From Rhodocyclaceae bacterium (GTDB taxonomy: Bacteria > Pseudomonadota > Gammaproteobacteria > Burkholderiales > Rhodocyclaceae), in NCBI GenBank assembly GCA_028714035.1, contig JAQTNA010000003.1:1-64000 (forward strand): a DNA stretch of 64,000 nucleotides, written 5' to 3'. This document shows, in pieces, positions 7,847 to 17,419 of the stretch. Within the stretch, counting starts at the first letter, position 1, and each line of letters starts with the position of its first letter. Under the pieces are notes generated by a model, which was not told the DNA's origin, searched no databases, and was given only the letters and a program-made list of their open reading frames with translations. The position numbers and the translations under genes were made by a program.

Positions 7847-10394
7847 CGAGCGGCAGCAGGACGTAGAAGGTCGAGCCTGCGCCGACCGTGGACTCCAGGC
7901 CCAGCCGGCCGCCCATGAGGGTCACCAGCTGGCGCACCAGGGACAGGCCCAGGCCGGCGCCGCCGTGCTCCCGCTGCATGAACTTCTCGGCCTGGTTGAA
8001 CTTCTCGAATATCAGGGCCTGCTGCTCCTCCGGGATGCCCGGACCGGTGTCGCTCACCGAGAAGCGCAGGTAAGCCCCGTCCGGGTTGTCTTCCTTCGTG
8101 ACGGCAAAGCCCACCTGGCCGCTGGCGGTGAATTTCACCGCGTTGTGCAGCAGGTTGTTCAGTATCTGCCGCAGACGCAGGGGGTCGCAGACCAGACGCT
8201 CGGGCAGGTCCGGCGCATGTTTTTCCTCCAGGACCAAGCCCTTCTGCTCCGCCGCCGCCCGATGTCCCGCGGCGGTTTCGGCAAGGAGTTTGCCCAGGTC
8301 CGTATCCACCTTGCTCAGCTCCAGGCGTCCGGCCTCGATCTTGGCCAGGTCCAGCACCTCGTTCACCAGTTCCAGGAGGTGCGAACCGCTGCTGTGGATG
8401 GCCTGGGCATAGCCCCGCTGCTCCGGGTCCGTCAAATCCGACTCCAGGAGTTCGGCGAATCCCAGGATACCGTTCAGGGGCGTGCGCAACTCGTGGGACA
8501 CGTTGGAGAGGAAGCCGCTCTTCATGCGATTGGCCGATTCCGCCTGGAACTTGGCGTCTTCCAGCTTCTGGAAGGATTCCTGCACGCTGTCGGCCATGTG
8601 ATTGATGGCCTGGGCCAGGGCACCCATCTCGTCATCACTCGATTTCTCGATGCGATGCGAGAGATCGCCCGCCTCAATCTGGGCCAGGCCGTGGGTCAGG
8701 TGGGTGACACGCTTGGTCAGGAGGCCCGCCAGCCAGACCGCCACCAGGATCACCAACAGGACCATGGCACCGGTGGACGAGACGAGATTGAAGGCCATGC
8801 TGCCCAGGCTGTCGGAGATCATCTTGCGGGTCTCGGCCTCCGCCACCTTCATCTGGGCCGAGTGGGCCTTCACCTTTTCGTCCATCAAGGCCTTGGTCTG
8901 GGTCGCCGCCTTGTGGAATTCATCCACATTGGCGCCGATGGTGACGTAGCCGAAGCCCCGCGCGGTCTTGCCGTACTTGCCGGTGTAATAGGGAATGGTG
9001 GCGGCGGTGGTCAGCTTCCAGACCCCCGTCCAGAGAATGACGAAGGAACCGGAACCGCCCTTTTCCGTGAGGTTGTGCCAGCCCTGGCACTGGGGCGCGA
9101 AGTTCAGGTAGCGGCAGTCCAGGCCCAGGAGGCCGGCCTTGCCCAGTTCCTTGGCGGGCTTCTTCTCCCGGGTCTGGTGATCGAATTCCGGGACGCCGGC
9201 CAGGAAGGGACGCAGGGGCTTCCCGCTGTCCTGCCATTGTTTGTAGAGCCCGCCATCCATCCAGGGCGTCTCGTACTCCCCGGTCTGGGGGTTGAAGCCG
9301 ACGATGGAGTGGTGCCTGGGATGGGCGATGGAACGGTCCCGGTAATCCCAGATGAAGGCGTAGTTGCCGTTGGTGGCGTCCGAAATGGGCGTATAGCGCG
9401 CTTCCGTGGGCATCACGGTGTCCGTGAAGCGCATGATGTGGCTGTGATCCAGGGCCAGGGTGACGTAGCCCACGACCTTGCCGTCTTTGGCCACCGGCGT
9501 GGCCCAGCGCACGATGCCCTGGAAGCGCTGGCCATGGGGGTTCTCCCGGCCGGCATAGGCTTCCTTGTTCGGCTCGTAGGGTATCCCCAGCTTCTGCGCC
9601 TTCTCCGGCGTCACCGGCCCCAGCACCCGGGAGCGGACATAGGGCCCGATCACGTCCGAGACGTAGATCTCGCCCGGCTTCAGCTTTTTCAGTTCGGAGA
9701 AATAGGTCTCCGCCTTGCACCAGGTATTTTCCCGACGGGAGACATCGCGCAGGGCCTTGGGCAGAAGCTTGGTCGCCGCCACCTTCACCTTCTCCCGGCC
9801 ATCCAGGCCGACGAAGGTGATTTCATGGAACAGGGGCCGCTCCACCAGCTTGCCGAAGCGCTCCGGCGGGCGGTAATGGAAGTCCTGGCGGTTTTCCGCA
9901 TTTTCCGGCGTCACGCCATCTTCCTTCTGCTCCGGAGCCTGGGCCGGCACCCAGGACTTGCCGTCCGCGGCCAGTTCCCAGCGCCCCGGGTCCACCAGGC
10001 GTCCCATGCGATTGGCGAGGAACTCCCGGTAGGCCGCCTCGTTGGCCGGCAGTCCGGCTGCGAGCAGGGCATCCCGATCCCGGGCGTAAAGAAAGTCGGC
10101 CACGGCCAGGGCGGTGTCGGTGGTGAGCCGTTCCAGGGCATCCCGGGACTTCACGTCCAGCGCCCGGGTGGACTCCCGGATCATCACCTCGGTCAGTCCG
10201 CCCACCGTCTGGCGCATGTTTTCCGCGTACTTGTCGCTGCGCTCCGTCACCCGGTCCGCCAGATGACTCACACCCTTCCAGGCCAGGATGGCGAGCAGCA
10301 CCAGGGGGATCACCTTGATGACCACGAACAACAGGATGAGCTTGGCACGAATACCTATGCGCATCCGTTGGAGCTGCTGCGCGATCTTTCCCAT
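7839..10394 (-). CDS. Membrane-bound sensor histidine kinase with large periplasmic domain and HAMP
   Basis: An 851-residue kinase. A first transmembrane helix (KLILLFVVIKVIPLVLLAIL) is followed by a periplasmic sensor of roughly 450 residues with Cache-like phrases (YTPISDATNGNYAFIWDYRD, VTLALDHSHIMRF). A second helix (FNLVSSTGAMVLLVILVAVW) leads to a HAMP segment (LTHGLAQIEAGDLSHRIE), then HisKA with the phospho-accepting His in FLSNVSHELRTPLNGILGFA, and HATPase_c (NNLLHNAVKFTASG, DTGPGIPEE, GGAGLGLSLV). No receiver domain is attached and no response regulator is adjacent. I chose the ATG at 10394 because GGGGGAGG precedes it; longer starts at 10427 or 10442 are possible. Ligand unknown. 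Confidence 0.88.
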   Translation of the reverse strand: MGKIAQQLQRMRIGIRAKLILLFVVIKVIPLVLLAILAWKGVSHLADRVTERSDKYAENMRQTVGGLTEVMIRESTRALDVKSRDALERLTTDTALAVADFLYARDRDALLAAGLPANEAAYREFLANRMGRLVDPGRWELAADGKSWVPAQAPEQKEDGVTPENAENRQDFHYRPPERFGKLVERPLFHEITFVGLDGREKVKVAATKLLPKALRDVSRRENTWCKAETYFSELKKLKPGEIYVSDVIGPYVRSRVLGPVTPEKAQKLGIPYEPNKEAYAGRENPHGQRFQGIVRWATPVAKDGKVVGYVTLALDHSHIMRFTDTVMPTEARYTPISDATNGNYAFIWDYRDRSIAHPRHHSIVGFNPQTGEYETPWMDGGLYKQWQDSGKPLRPFLAGVPEFDHQTREKKPAKELGKAGLLGLDCRYLNFAPQCQGWHNLTEKGGSGSFVILWTGVWKLTTAATIPYYTGKYGKTARGFGYVTIGANVDEFHKAATQTKALMDEKVKAHSAQMKVAEAETRKMISDSLGSMAFNLVSSTGAMVLLVILVAVWLAGLLTKRVTHLTHGLAQIEAGDLSHRIEKSSDDEMGALAQAINHMADSVQESFQKLEDAKFQAESANRMKSGFLSNVSHELRTPLNGILGFAELLESDLTDPEQRGYAQAIHSSGSHLLELVNEVLDLAKIEAGRLELSKVDTDLGKLLAETAAGHRAAAEQKGLVLEEKHAPDLPERLVCDPLRLRQILNNLLHNAVKFTASGQVGFAVTKEDNPDGAYLRFSVSDTGPGIPEEQQALIFEKFNQAEKFMQREHGGAGLGLSLVRQLVTLMGGRLGLESTVGAGSTFYVLLPLDR

Positions 10395-10560
10395 GCCTCC
10401 CCCAATCCAGCTAAAAAAACGGGCCATGCGCGGCCCCGCCAACTCGATATAGACGCTCTCTGCTTATCGTCATTGTTCGCGCGAACTTGAGGCACGGGGC
10501 ACTGCCGGGCGGGCGCGGGAATGGCGTAAAATGCCGCCTTTCCCCGTTTCAGGCCTCGCC

Positions 10561-11967
10561 ATGTCCGCTTCCGTCCGCGCCCCCGTCCGTACCCGCTTCG
10601 CTCCCAGCCCCACCGGTTTCCTGCATATCGGCGGCGCGCGCACCGCGCTCTTCTCCTGGGCCTATGCCAAACGCCACGGCGGCCAGTTCGTGCTGCGCAT
10701 CGAGGACACGGACGTGGAGCGTTCCACCCAGGCGGCGATTGACGCCATCCTGGACGGCATGCGCTGGCTGGACCTGTCCTGGGACGAGGGCCCCTTCTTC
10801 CAGATGGAGCGCCTGCCCCGTTACCAGGAGGTGGCCGACCGTCTCATCGCCTCGAACCACGCCTACTGGTGCTATGCCTCCAGGGAGGAACTGGACGAGA
10901 TGCGCGAGGCCCAGCGGACCCGGAACGAGAAGCCCCGCTACGACGGCCGTTGGCGCCCGGAAAACGCCGCGGGCCGGACGCCGCCCGAGGGTGTGAAGCC
11001 GGTGTTGCGCTTCCGGAATCCGGATGACGGCGTGGTGGCCTGGGACGACCTGGTGAAGGGCCGGATCGAGATCGAGAACAAGGAACTGGACGACCTGGTG
11101 ATCCTGCGCAGCGACGGTGTGCCCACCTACAACTTCGGCGTCATCGTGGACGACTGGGACATGGGCATCACCCAGGTCATCCGGGGCGACGACCACGTGA
11201 ACAACACCCCGCGCCAGATCAACATCCTGAACGCCCTTTCCGCCCCCGTGCCCCAGTACGCCCACCTCTCCATGATCCTGGGCGACGACGGCCAGAAGCT
11301 GTCCAAGCGCCACGGCGCCGTTTCCGTCATGCAATACCATGAGGACGGCTACCTTAAGGAAGCGGTGCTCAACTACCTGGGCCGCCTGGGCTGGTCCCAC
11401 GGCGACGAGGAAGTCTTCTCCATCGAGCAGTTCTGTGAGTGGTTCGATCTGGACCACATCACGCCGTCCGCCGCCCAGTTCAACACCGAGAAGCTGCGTT
11501 GGCTGAACCAGCACTACCTGAAGCTGGCGGACGACCTGCGGCTGGCGGCCGACGTGGACCAGCGGCTCGCCCGACGGGGCGTGTCCCTGGAGGGCGGCCC
11601 CGACCTGGAACGGGCGGTGTCCCTGTACAAGGATAGGGTGGCCACGCTGAACGAACTGGCGGACGCCCTGGAAGTCTTTTATGTGGACGTGGAGCCGGCC
11701 CGGGAGTTGCTGGAGCAGCACCTGACCGACCTCTCCCGTCCGGCCCTGGAACGGCTCTCCGTGCTGTTCGAGACCGTAGCCTGGGAGAAGACCGCACTTT
11801 CAGCGGCGATCAAGGAAGTTATGGCGCAGACCAAGCTCAAGATGCCCCAGGTCGCCATACCTCTACGCGTCCTGCTCACCGGCCAGACCCAGACTCCCGG
11901 CATTGATGCCCTGCTGGAAGTCATGGGCCGGAAGCGGGTGCTGGCACGTCTCAAACGCTTCGTCTGA
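10561..11967 (+). CDS. gltX: Glutamyl-tRNA synthetase
   Basis: A 468-residue class I aminoacyl-tRNA synthetase that charges tRNA-Glu. The N-terminus has TRFAPSPTGFLHIGGARTAL, containing the HIGH-type motif (HIGG) of GluRS; RGDDHVNNTPRQINI is a family signature, and the KMSKS-equivalent is KLSKRHGAVSV. The helical anticodon-binding domain fills the C-terminal third. The ATG at 10561 gives the usual N-terminus; an in-frame ATG 30 bases upstream adds residues that do not match the family. It is divergent from the kinase at 10394 and convergent with cheA. Confidence 0.96.
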   Translation: MSASVRAPVRTRFAPSPTGFLHIGGARTALFSWAYAKRHGGQFVLRIEDTDVERSTQAAIDAILDGMRWLDLSWDEGPFFQMERLPRYQEVADRLIASNHAYWCYASREELDEMREAQRTRNEKPRYDGRWRPENAAGRTPPEGVKPVLRFRNPDDGVVAWDDLVKGRIEIENKELDDLVILRSDGVPTYNFGVIVDDWDMGITQVIRGDDHVNNTPRQINILNALSAPVPQYAHLSMILGDDGQKLSKRHGAVSVMQYHEDGYLKEAVLNYLGRLGWSHGDEEVFSIEQFCEWFDLDHITPSAAQFNTEKLRWLNQHYLKLADDLRLAADVDQRLARRGVSLEGGPDLERAVSLYKDRVATLNELADALEVFYVDVEPARELLEQHLTDLSRPALERLSVLFETVAWEKTALSAAIKEVMAQTKLKMPQVAIPLRVLLTGQTQTPGIDALLEVMGRKRVLARLKRFV

Positions 11968-12001
11968 TCGTCCAGCGGCCTAAGGAGCGATCAGCAGATA
12001 C

Positions 12002-14467
12002 TCAGGCGGCCACCGGCAGGGCGTGGCGGGCCATGCCCACCAGGGCGGCCACGTCCAGGATCAGGGCCACGTGGCCATCGCCCATGATGGTCGCGCCGGA
12101 GATGCCGGGCACCTTGCGGTAGTTGGCTTCCAGGCTCTTGATGACCACCTGGTGCTGGCCCACCAGGGCATCCACCAGCAGGGCGGCCTTGGTGCCGTCC
12201 GCTTCGAGCACCACCATGATGGAGTTCTCGATTTCTTCCGTGTGCTCCTCGATGCCGAAGGCTTCGTACAGGGCCACCACCGGCAGATACTCGCCCCGCA
12301 CCTGGATCAGGCGCTGCACGCCGCTCACCGTCTTGATCATGCTCTTCTTGGGCTGTAGGGACTCGATGACGTAGTTGAGCGGGATGATGTAATTTTCCTG
12401 CCCCACGGCCACCGACATGCCGTCCAGGATCGCCAGGGTCAGGGGCAGGCGCACCGTCATGCGGGTACCGACGCCGCCCACGGATTGAATCTCCACCCGG
12501 CCGCCCATGGCCGAAATATTGCGCTTCACCACGTCCATGCCGACGCCCCGTCCGGACACTTCCGTCACCTGGTCGGCCGTGGAGAAACCGGCCTCGAAGA
12601 TCAACAGCCAGACCTCCTGGTCGCTCATGCCGTCATGCACCGGCAGGCCGCGGCTCTTGGCCTTGGACAGGATGCGCTCCCGGTTCAGGCCCGCGCCGTC
12701 ATCGCCCACCTCGATCACGATGTTGCCGCTCTGGTGCGACGCGGAAAGGGTGATGGTGCCCACCGCCGGCTTGCCCTTCTCCAGGCGCGCCTCGGTGGTT
12801 TCTATGCCGTGGTCCAGGCTGTTGCGGATGAGGTGAGTGAGAGGATCGGAGATGCGCTCGATGAGCGTCTTGTCCAGTTCCGTGTTCTCGCCGGAGAGCT
12901 TGAGTTCCACCTGTTTGCCCAGCTTCTGGGACAGGTCGCGCACCACCCGCGGGAAACGGCTGAATACCACGGAGATGGGCATCATGCGGATGGACATCAC
13001 CGATTCCTGCAAGTCCCGGGTATTCCTCTCCAGTTGGGCCAGACCGTTCATCAGGCGCTCGAATTGCGCCGGGTCCACCTTGGACGCCGCCTGGGCCAGC
13101 ATGGCCTGGGTGATGACCAGTTCGCCCACCAGGTTGATCATCTGGTCCACCTTTTCCACGCCGACGCGTATGGTGCCGGCATCCGCGGCAGGCTTGGCGG
13201 CAGCCGGCTTGGCCGCGGGCTTGGCCTTTTCCGCGGCGGGCACGACCGCCAGGGGCGCACTCGGGGCCGCAGGTTTCGCCTCGACCTTCGGGGCCGGCGG
13301 CGCGGAAGACTCGGGGGCAGAGGCCGGCGCGGAGGCAGGCTCTACCGGCCTGGGCACCGCCCGGAAGAAACCATAGGCGCCCTTGGGATCCGGCGCGGGA
13401 ATGGCTTCCGCGGCGGGTTCCGCCTCCACCGTGGCTGCTGCGGGCGCATCCGGCTGGACGAAGAAGCCGTAGGCGCCCCCGGGGTCGCTCGCCGGGCCCG
13501 AGGCCTGGGGCGTGGACTCCTCGAACAGGCCATAGGCCTCATCGGTCCTGGCCTCGTTCTTGACCAGGGGCGGCAGTTCGGAGAGGGGCTCGAAGAACCC
13601 GTAGGAATCGTCAGAGGCGGCCTCTTCGCGGGAGAACAGCCCCCAAGGCTCGGACGCCGGCTGCGCGGGCGCATCCTCGAACAGGCCGTAGGCCGTCTCC
13701 TGGGCGGCGGCCGGGCCGGCCCCCGCTTCCCGGAAAAATCCATAGGCTCCACCGGCATCGTCGCCGGCCGGGCCGGCGCTGGACAGGACGATGCTGTCCG
13801 CCTCGGCCACGTAGTCCACCACGTCGCGCAACACTTCCGGTTGCGCCGTGGCCAGCAGCCGAAGGATCCAGGCATCGCCTCTTTCCCTCGGGCGCTGGAT
13901 GACCTCCACCTCGCCGAACACACCCAGTTCCCGCAACATGGAGTCCATGCTGCTTTCGGGCAGCCCGGCCACCGGAACGAAGCGAATCTCGTAGCGTACC
14001 GGGTTGTCCTCGGGACGATCCGCGGCGGCGGACGCCGCTGCCGGGGGGGCGGCCACTTGGGGCGCTTCCACCGGCGAGTCGTCGGCGGTCAGACGCCGCA
14101 GGCGGTCACACACCGCATTGGCCGCCACCATGTCCCCTTCGCCTTCTCCCTGGTGGGCGGCAAGCAGGCCGCCCAGGATGTCCCGCGCCTCCAGGAACGC
14201 ATCCACCATCTCTTCGGTCAGCGCCCGCTCGCCCTTCCTGATACGATCGAGCAGGGTTTCCAGGACATGGGTCACATCCATCATGTCGTTGAAACCGAAG
14301 GTACCGCTGCTGCCCTTGATGGAGTGAGCAGCCCGGAAGATGGCGTTGAGCTGCTCCGGATCCGGATTTTCCCGGTCCACTTCCAGGAGAAGCGATTCCA
14401 GGTTGGCCAGATGCTCCGCTGTTTCCTCGAAGAACACCTGGTAGAACTGGCTCATGTCCAATGCCAT
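12002..14467 (-). CDS. cheA: Chemotaxis histidine kinase CheA with a repeated YG(F/L)F linker
   Basis: An 821-residue chemotaxis kinase, started at the ATG at 14467 after AGGAGA. The P1/HPt domain carries the phosphorylated His48 in AAHSIKGSSGTFGF. A second small domain (about residues 155-230) may be a P2-like CheY-binding unit. A long acidic, Ala/Pro-rich linker follows with seven copies of YGFF/YGLF/WGLF. The P3 dimerisation helix (VGVEKVDQMINLVGELVITQ), P4 ATPase (LTHLIRNSLDHGIE, DDGAGLNRERI, SGRGVGMDVV) and P5 CheW-like domain (LPLTLAILDGMSV to the end) complete the protein. It is the last gene of the motA-motB-mcp-cheY-cheA series. No cheW, cheR or cheB is in view. Confidence 0.94.
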   Translation of the reverse strand: MALDMSQFYQVFFEETAEHLANLESLLLEVDRENPDPEQLNAIFRAAHSIKGSSGTFGFNDMMDVTHVLETLLDRIRKGERALTEEMVDAFLEARDILGGLLAAHQGEGEGDMVAANAVCDRLRRLTADDSPVEAPQVAAPPAAASAAADRPEDNPVRYEIRFVPVAGLPESSMDSMLRELGVFGEVEVIQRPRERGDAWILRLLATAQPEVLRDVVDYVAEADSIVLSSAGPAGDDAGGAYGFFREAGAGPAAAQETAYGLFEDAPAQPASEPWGLFSREEAASDDSYGFFEPLSELPPLVKNEARTDEAYGLFEESTPQASGPASDPGGAYGFFVQPDAPAAATVEAEPAAEAIPAPDPKGAYGFFRAVPRPVEPASAPASAPESSAPPAPKVEAKPAAPSAPLAVVPAAEKAKPAAKPAAAKPAADAGTIRVGVEKVDQMINLVGELVITQAMLAQAASKVDPAQFERLMNGLAQLERNTRDLQESVMSIRMMPISVVFSRFPRVVRDLSQKLGKQVELKLSGENTELDKTLIERISDPLTHLIRNSLDHGIETTEARLEKGKPAVGTITLSASHQSGNIVIEVGDDGAGLNRERILSKAKSRGLPVHDGMSDQEVWLLIFEAGFSTADQVTEVSGRGVGMDVVKRNISAMGGRVEIQSVGGVGTRMTVRLPLTLAILDGMSVAVGQENYIIPLNYVIESLQPKKSMIKTVSGVQRLIQVRGEYLPVVALYEAFGIEEHTEEIENSIMVVLEADGTKAALLVDALVGQHQVVIKSLEANYRKVPGISGATIMGDGHVALILDVAALVGMARHALPVAA

Positions 14468-14584
14468 GTTTATCTCCTGCCTGACGAGCCCTTCAAAGCC
14501 TGCAACAATGCCCGCGGCGCGCAACACGCGCACCGAATGCCAATTTCACGAACAGGGTGCGCCCGGCGCACCTTGCCAGCTTGT

Positions 14585-14950
14585 TCAGCCGATGACCTTC
14601 TTCACCACTTCGATCAGCTTCTGCGGATCGAAGGGTTTGACCAGCCAACCCGTGGCACCCGCCGCGCGGCCCTGGGACTTCATGGCATCGGACGATTCCG
14701 TCGTCAGCATGAGGATGGGCACGCTCTTGTACGCCGGCAGGGCGCGCAGGGACTTGATCAGGGTCAGCCCGTCCATGCGCGGCATGTTCTGGTCCGTGAG
14801 AACGAGGTTGACGGTGCGGGATTTGGCCTTGTCCAGGCCATCCTGTCCGTCTACCGCTTCGACGACCTCATATCCGGAACTCTTGAGGGTGAACGCCACC
14901 ATCTGCCGGATCGAGGCGGAGTCATCAACTGCAAGTACGGTCTTAGCCAT
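14585..14950 (-). CDS. cheY: Chemotaxis response regulator CheY
   Basis: A 121-residue single-domain receiver. It has the acidic pocket at VDDSAS (residues 8-13), the phospho-accepting Asp in LVLTDQNMPRMDG, the switch Thr in MLTTESSDAMK, and the conserved Lys in WLVKPFDP. It carries the CheA signal to the flagellar motor switch. It sits about 120 bases upstream of cheA and 50 bases downstream of the receptor gene, which fits one chemotaxis operon. Confidence 0.95.
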   Translation of the reverse strand: MAKTVLAVDDSASIRQMVAFTLKSSGYEVVEAVDGQDGLDKAKSRTVNLVLTDQNMPRMDGLTLIKSLRALPAYKSVPILMLTTESSDAMKSQGRAAGATGWLVKPFDPQKLIEVVKKVIG

Positions 14951-15000
14951 AGTGGTGTCCTCTGCTATTGCTCGTGGTCATGGCCCCAGTCGGGGCGTGT

Positions 15001-16215
15001 TCAAAAAAGTTCCACATCTCCGTGTCCCATGCTTTCCTGGGCCACAGGGTTGTGGTGGGTGGAAGAATTAAGGTAGGCCAGGCTCTCGCCCATCCGGTCC
15101 ACCTCGTCCCGCAGGAAATGCGCCTTGGCGGCCGCCTCCTGGGCACTGGCAGGAAGCGCGCGGGCCATCGCTTCCAGGCTGGGAGCCACGCTGTCCAGGG
15201 CGTCCACGCGGCGCGTGATGTGGCCCAGCAACTGGGACACGATGTCCTGGAACTGCAAGGCGGTGATGGCCCGATTCACCTCCTGTCCCACGCGGGAAGC
15301 CGCCTCGCCCATGTCCGTGATGGCCTCGGAGCGACGGCGGTTGATGTCTTCCATCACGCTGACCACCTCCTCCACCCGGCGCTTGGACTCCAGGGCAAAG
15401 TTCATGTCCTGTGCCGCCATCTTCTGGATGGCATTTTCGGTCTGGCGCACCGAGGTATCCATGGAGTGCATGAGGCCACCGATCTGCTGGCTGAACTGGG
15501 CGGTCCGCGCCGAAAGGTCGCGCACCTCGTCGGCCACCACGGCGAACCCCCGCCCCGCCTCGCCCGCCCGGGCCGCCTCGATGGCGGCATTCAGGGCCAG
15601 GAGGTTGGTCTGTTTGGCGATGGCCCCGATCTCGGACAGGATGGCCTGCACATCGTGCGTGCGATTGGCGATGCTGTCGGTCAGTTCTACCAGTTCCATG
15701 CCCAGCTTGCTGTTGGCGACGATGCTCTCCACGACTTTCTGCATGACGCTGGAGGTGCTATGCACGAAATCGTCGAACTGGTCCGACATGTCGCCGCTTT
15801 CGCCGGCCGTGGCCTGACCGATGGCCAGGGCCAGTTGCTGCTGCTGGGTGGTGCTCTGGTGCATCCCCTGGAAGCTCTCGGTCAACTGGGCAATGGCCTC
15901 GGACAGCAGCGTCTGCACCCGTCCGGCCTCTTCCTTGATGGCGGCGAACTGGGTCGTGTAACGCCCGGTGAAATCCACCACCGCGTCCTCGGTGGTCAGA
16001 AGCAGCTTGTGGCTCGATTCCCGATCCGCTTCCCGGGCCTGCGCTTCATGCCGGATGCTACTGGCACCCAGGGCGACAGGCAGCCAGCCGAGCAGCACCA
16101 GCAGGGCGGCCAAGGCGGCCATACTCCAGCCGGCCGCCCACAGGGCGACGCCGGCGGCGCTCAGCACGCTCCAGATTACCCCCAGCCAGAAGGCCGTGTT
16201 CCTCATGGATCTCAT
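15001..16215 (-). CDS. Methyl-accepting chemotaxis protein without a ligand-binding domain
   Basis: A 404-residue receptor. Two close-packed transmembrane helices ([20 protein letters not shown] and [18 protein letters not shown]) are separated by a few residues only, so there is no periplasmic sensor. A long coiled coil follows, with the signalling hairpin around [20 protein letters not shown] and [20 protein letters not shown], the canonical CheA/CheW contact region. The protein ends in HGDVELF, a short acidic-hydrophobic tail of the kind seen on chemotaxis proteins that tether partner enzymes. It lies between motB and cheY, an unusual place for a receptor. It may sense an internal or energy-linked signal; that is inference. 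Confidence 0.9.
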   Translation of the reverse strand: MRSMRNTAFWLGVIWSVLSAAGVALWAAGWSMAALAALLVLLGWLPVALGASSIRHEAQAREADRESSHKLLLTTEDAVVDFTGRYTTQFAAIKEEAGRVQTLLSEAIAQLTESFQGMHQSTTQQQQLALAIGQATAGESGDMSDQFDDFVHSTSSVMQKVVESIVANSKLGMELVELTDSIANRTHDVQAILSEIGAIAKQTNLLALNAAIEAARAGEAGRGFAVVADEVRDLSARTAQFSQQIGGLMHSMDTSVRQTENAIQKMAAQDMNFALESKRRVEEVVSVMEDINRRRSEAITDMGEAASRVGQEVNRAITALQFQDIVSQLLGHITRRVDALDSVAPSLEAMARALPASAQEAAAKAHFLRDEVDRMGESLAYLNSSTHHNPVAQESMGHGDVELF

Positions 16216-16382
16216 TTATTACGTTCCTTGAACCTGGATGCCTGCGGCTTCCAGTTGGAGACTTCCATCCGTCATTACATCCGGCGCCGGCTCCGACGAC
16301 CCGGCACTTGGGCGTTTATCGGCTCCCACGCGGCATTCTTTAGTCGAACGTGAGGGGCGCCTCAAGAATCCATCCCGTGTCT

Positions 16383-17330
16383 TCACCTTGCGGCGGGCGG
16401 CGGTTCCGCCAGAGCGCCCTTGACGGCGGGCTGCACCTCGGATTCGTCGCCCACGTCCACCTTCTTGCCGTCCGCCAGGATTGCGGCCTCGGCCTGCTTG
16501 TTGAGCACGACGATGCTGATGCGGCGATTCATGGGATCACCGGGATCTGCCTTGTTGAACAGCACCGTGGATGCCAGGCCCACCACGCGAATGGGCTTTC
16601 CCTCGTCCAGGCCGCCGGCGATCAACTCCCGGCGCGAGGCATTGGCCCGGGCCGTGGACAGTTCCCAGTTGCCGAATCCACGGTCGCCTCCCGCGTAGGG
16701 GGTGGCATCCGTATGCCCCGCCAGGCTGATGTGGTTGGGCACCCCGTTCAAGGCCTTGCCGATCGCGCGCAGGATGTCCCGGGTGTAGGGTTTCAGGTCG
16801 GCGCTCGCCGTATCGAACATGGCACGATTCTTCTCATCCACCACCTGGATACGCAGCCCTTCGGAGGTGATATCCAGCAGCATCTGGCTCTTGAACTGGC
16901 GCAGGTTGGGGCTGTCTTCCACGAGCTTCTCGATCTTCGCCTTGATGCCTTCCAGGGTCTGCTTTTCCTGAGCCTCTCGCTCGGCCTTGAGGGCCTGAAG
17001 GTTCAAGCGTTTCTTTTCCGCCTCGATGTCGCCGTTCTTGGTGTTGCCGGTGGTGCGGGTGAGATCCTTGCCGCCGCCCTTGATGACGCTGGAACTGTCA
17101 CCGGAGCCGGAGCCCCCCGCCATGGCGATCTTGAGCGGCGTCTGGAAGTGCTCGGCGATACCCTGCAGATCGCCCTTCGCCGTCGAACCGAGCAGCCACA
17201 TGAGCAGGAAGAAGGCCATCATGGCCGTCACGAAGTCGGCATAGGCAATCTTCCAGGCCCCACCGTGATGCCCGCCACCGCCCTTCTTGATGCGTTTGAC
17301 GATGATGGGTTGTTGGGAATCGTCGCTCAT
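16383..17330 (-). CDS. motB: Flagellar motor stator protein MotB
   Basis: A 315-residue stator subunit with one transmembrane helix (WKIAYADFVTAMMAFFLLMW) that includes the conserved proton-binding Asp of 'YADFVTAMMAFF'. A charged linker leads to the OmpA-like peptidoglycan-binding domain (SLAGHTDATPYAGGDRGFGN, followed by WELSTARANASRREL). Together with MotA it forms the proton channel that drives flagellar rotation and anchors it to the cell wall. It is 86 bases downstream of motA; the gap contains a 7-bp-repeat hairpin. Confidence 0.95.
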   Translation of the reverse strand: MSDDSQQPIIVKRIKKGGGGHHGGAWKIAYADFVTAMMAFFLLMWLLGSTAKGDLQGIAEHFQTPLKIAMAGGSGSGDSSSVIKGGGKDLTRTTGNTKNGDIEAEKKRLNLQALKAEREAQEKQTLEGIKAKIEKLVEDSPNLRQFKSQMLLDITSEGLRIQVVDEKNRAMFDTASADLKPYTRDILRAIGKALNGVPNHISLAGHTDATPYAGGDRGFGNWELSTARANASRRELIAGGLDEGKPIRVVGLASTVLFNKADPGDPMNRRISIVVLNKQAEAAILADGKKVDVGDESEVQPAVKGALAEPPPAAR

Positions 17331-17337
17331 GATGGGT

Positions 17338-17419
17338 TAGGGAGTGGGGAGTGGGGAGTAGTGAGTGGGGCGCCAGTCTAGTTCCTCTGACTTTCTAGCC
17401 TCTAGCCCCTGATTCCTCA
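17338..17419. repeat. Heptad-repeat hairpin element between motA and motB
   Basis: The first arm (17338-17370) is made of 7-bp units of the kind GGGAGTG. The second arm (about 17386-17419) is pyrimidine-rich with 7-bp spacing (CTTTCTA, GCCTCTA, GCCCCTG) and runs into CCTCACT, which is complementary to the first arm. The motA stop codon lies inside the second arm. Base identity between arms is looser than in the other elements. Confidence 0.5.

Noticed and set aside
11965..11998. Hairpin CTGATCG...CGATCAG between gltX and cheA as a terminator
   Set aside because: The stem is only 7 bp with a loop of about 19 bases and no T run on either strand, so support is too weak.
17338..17419. Treating the 7-bp repeats as a CRISPR array
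   Set aside because: Units are 7 bp with no unique spacers; two inverted arms form a hairpin. There is no cas gene nearby.
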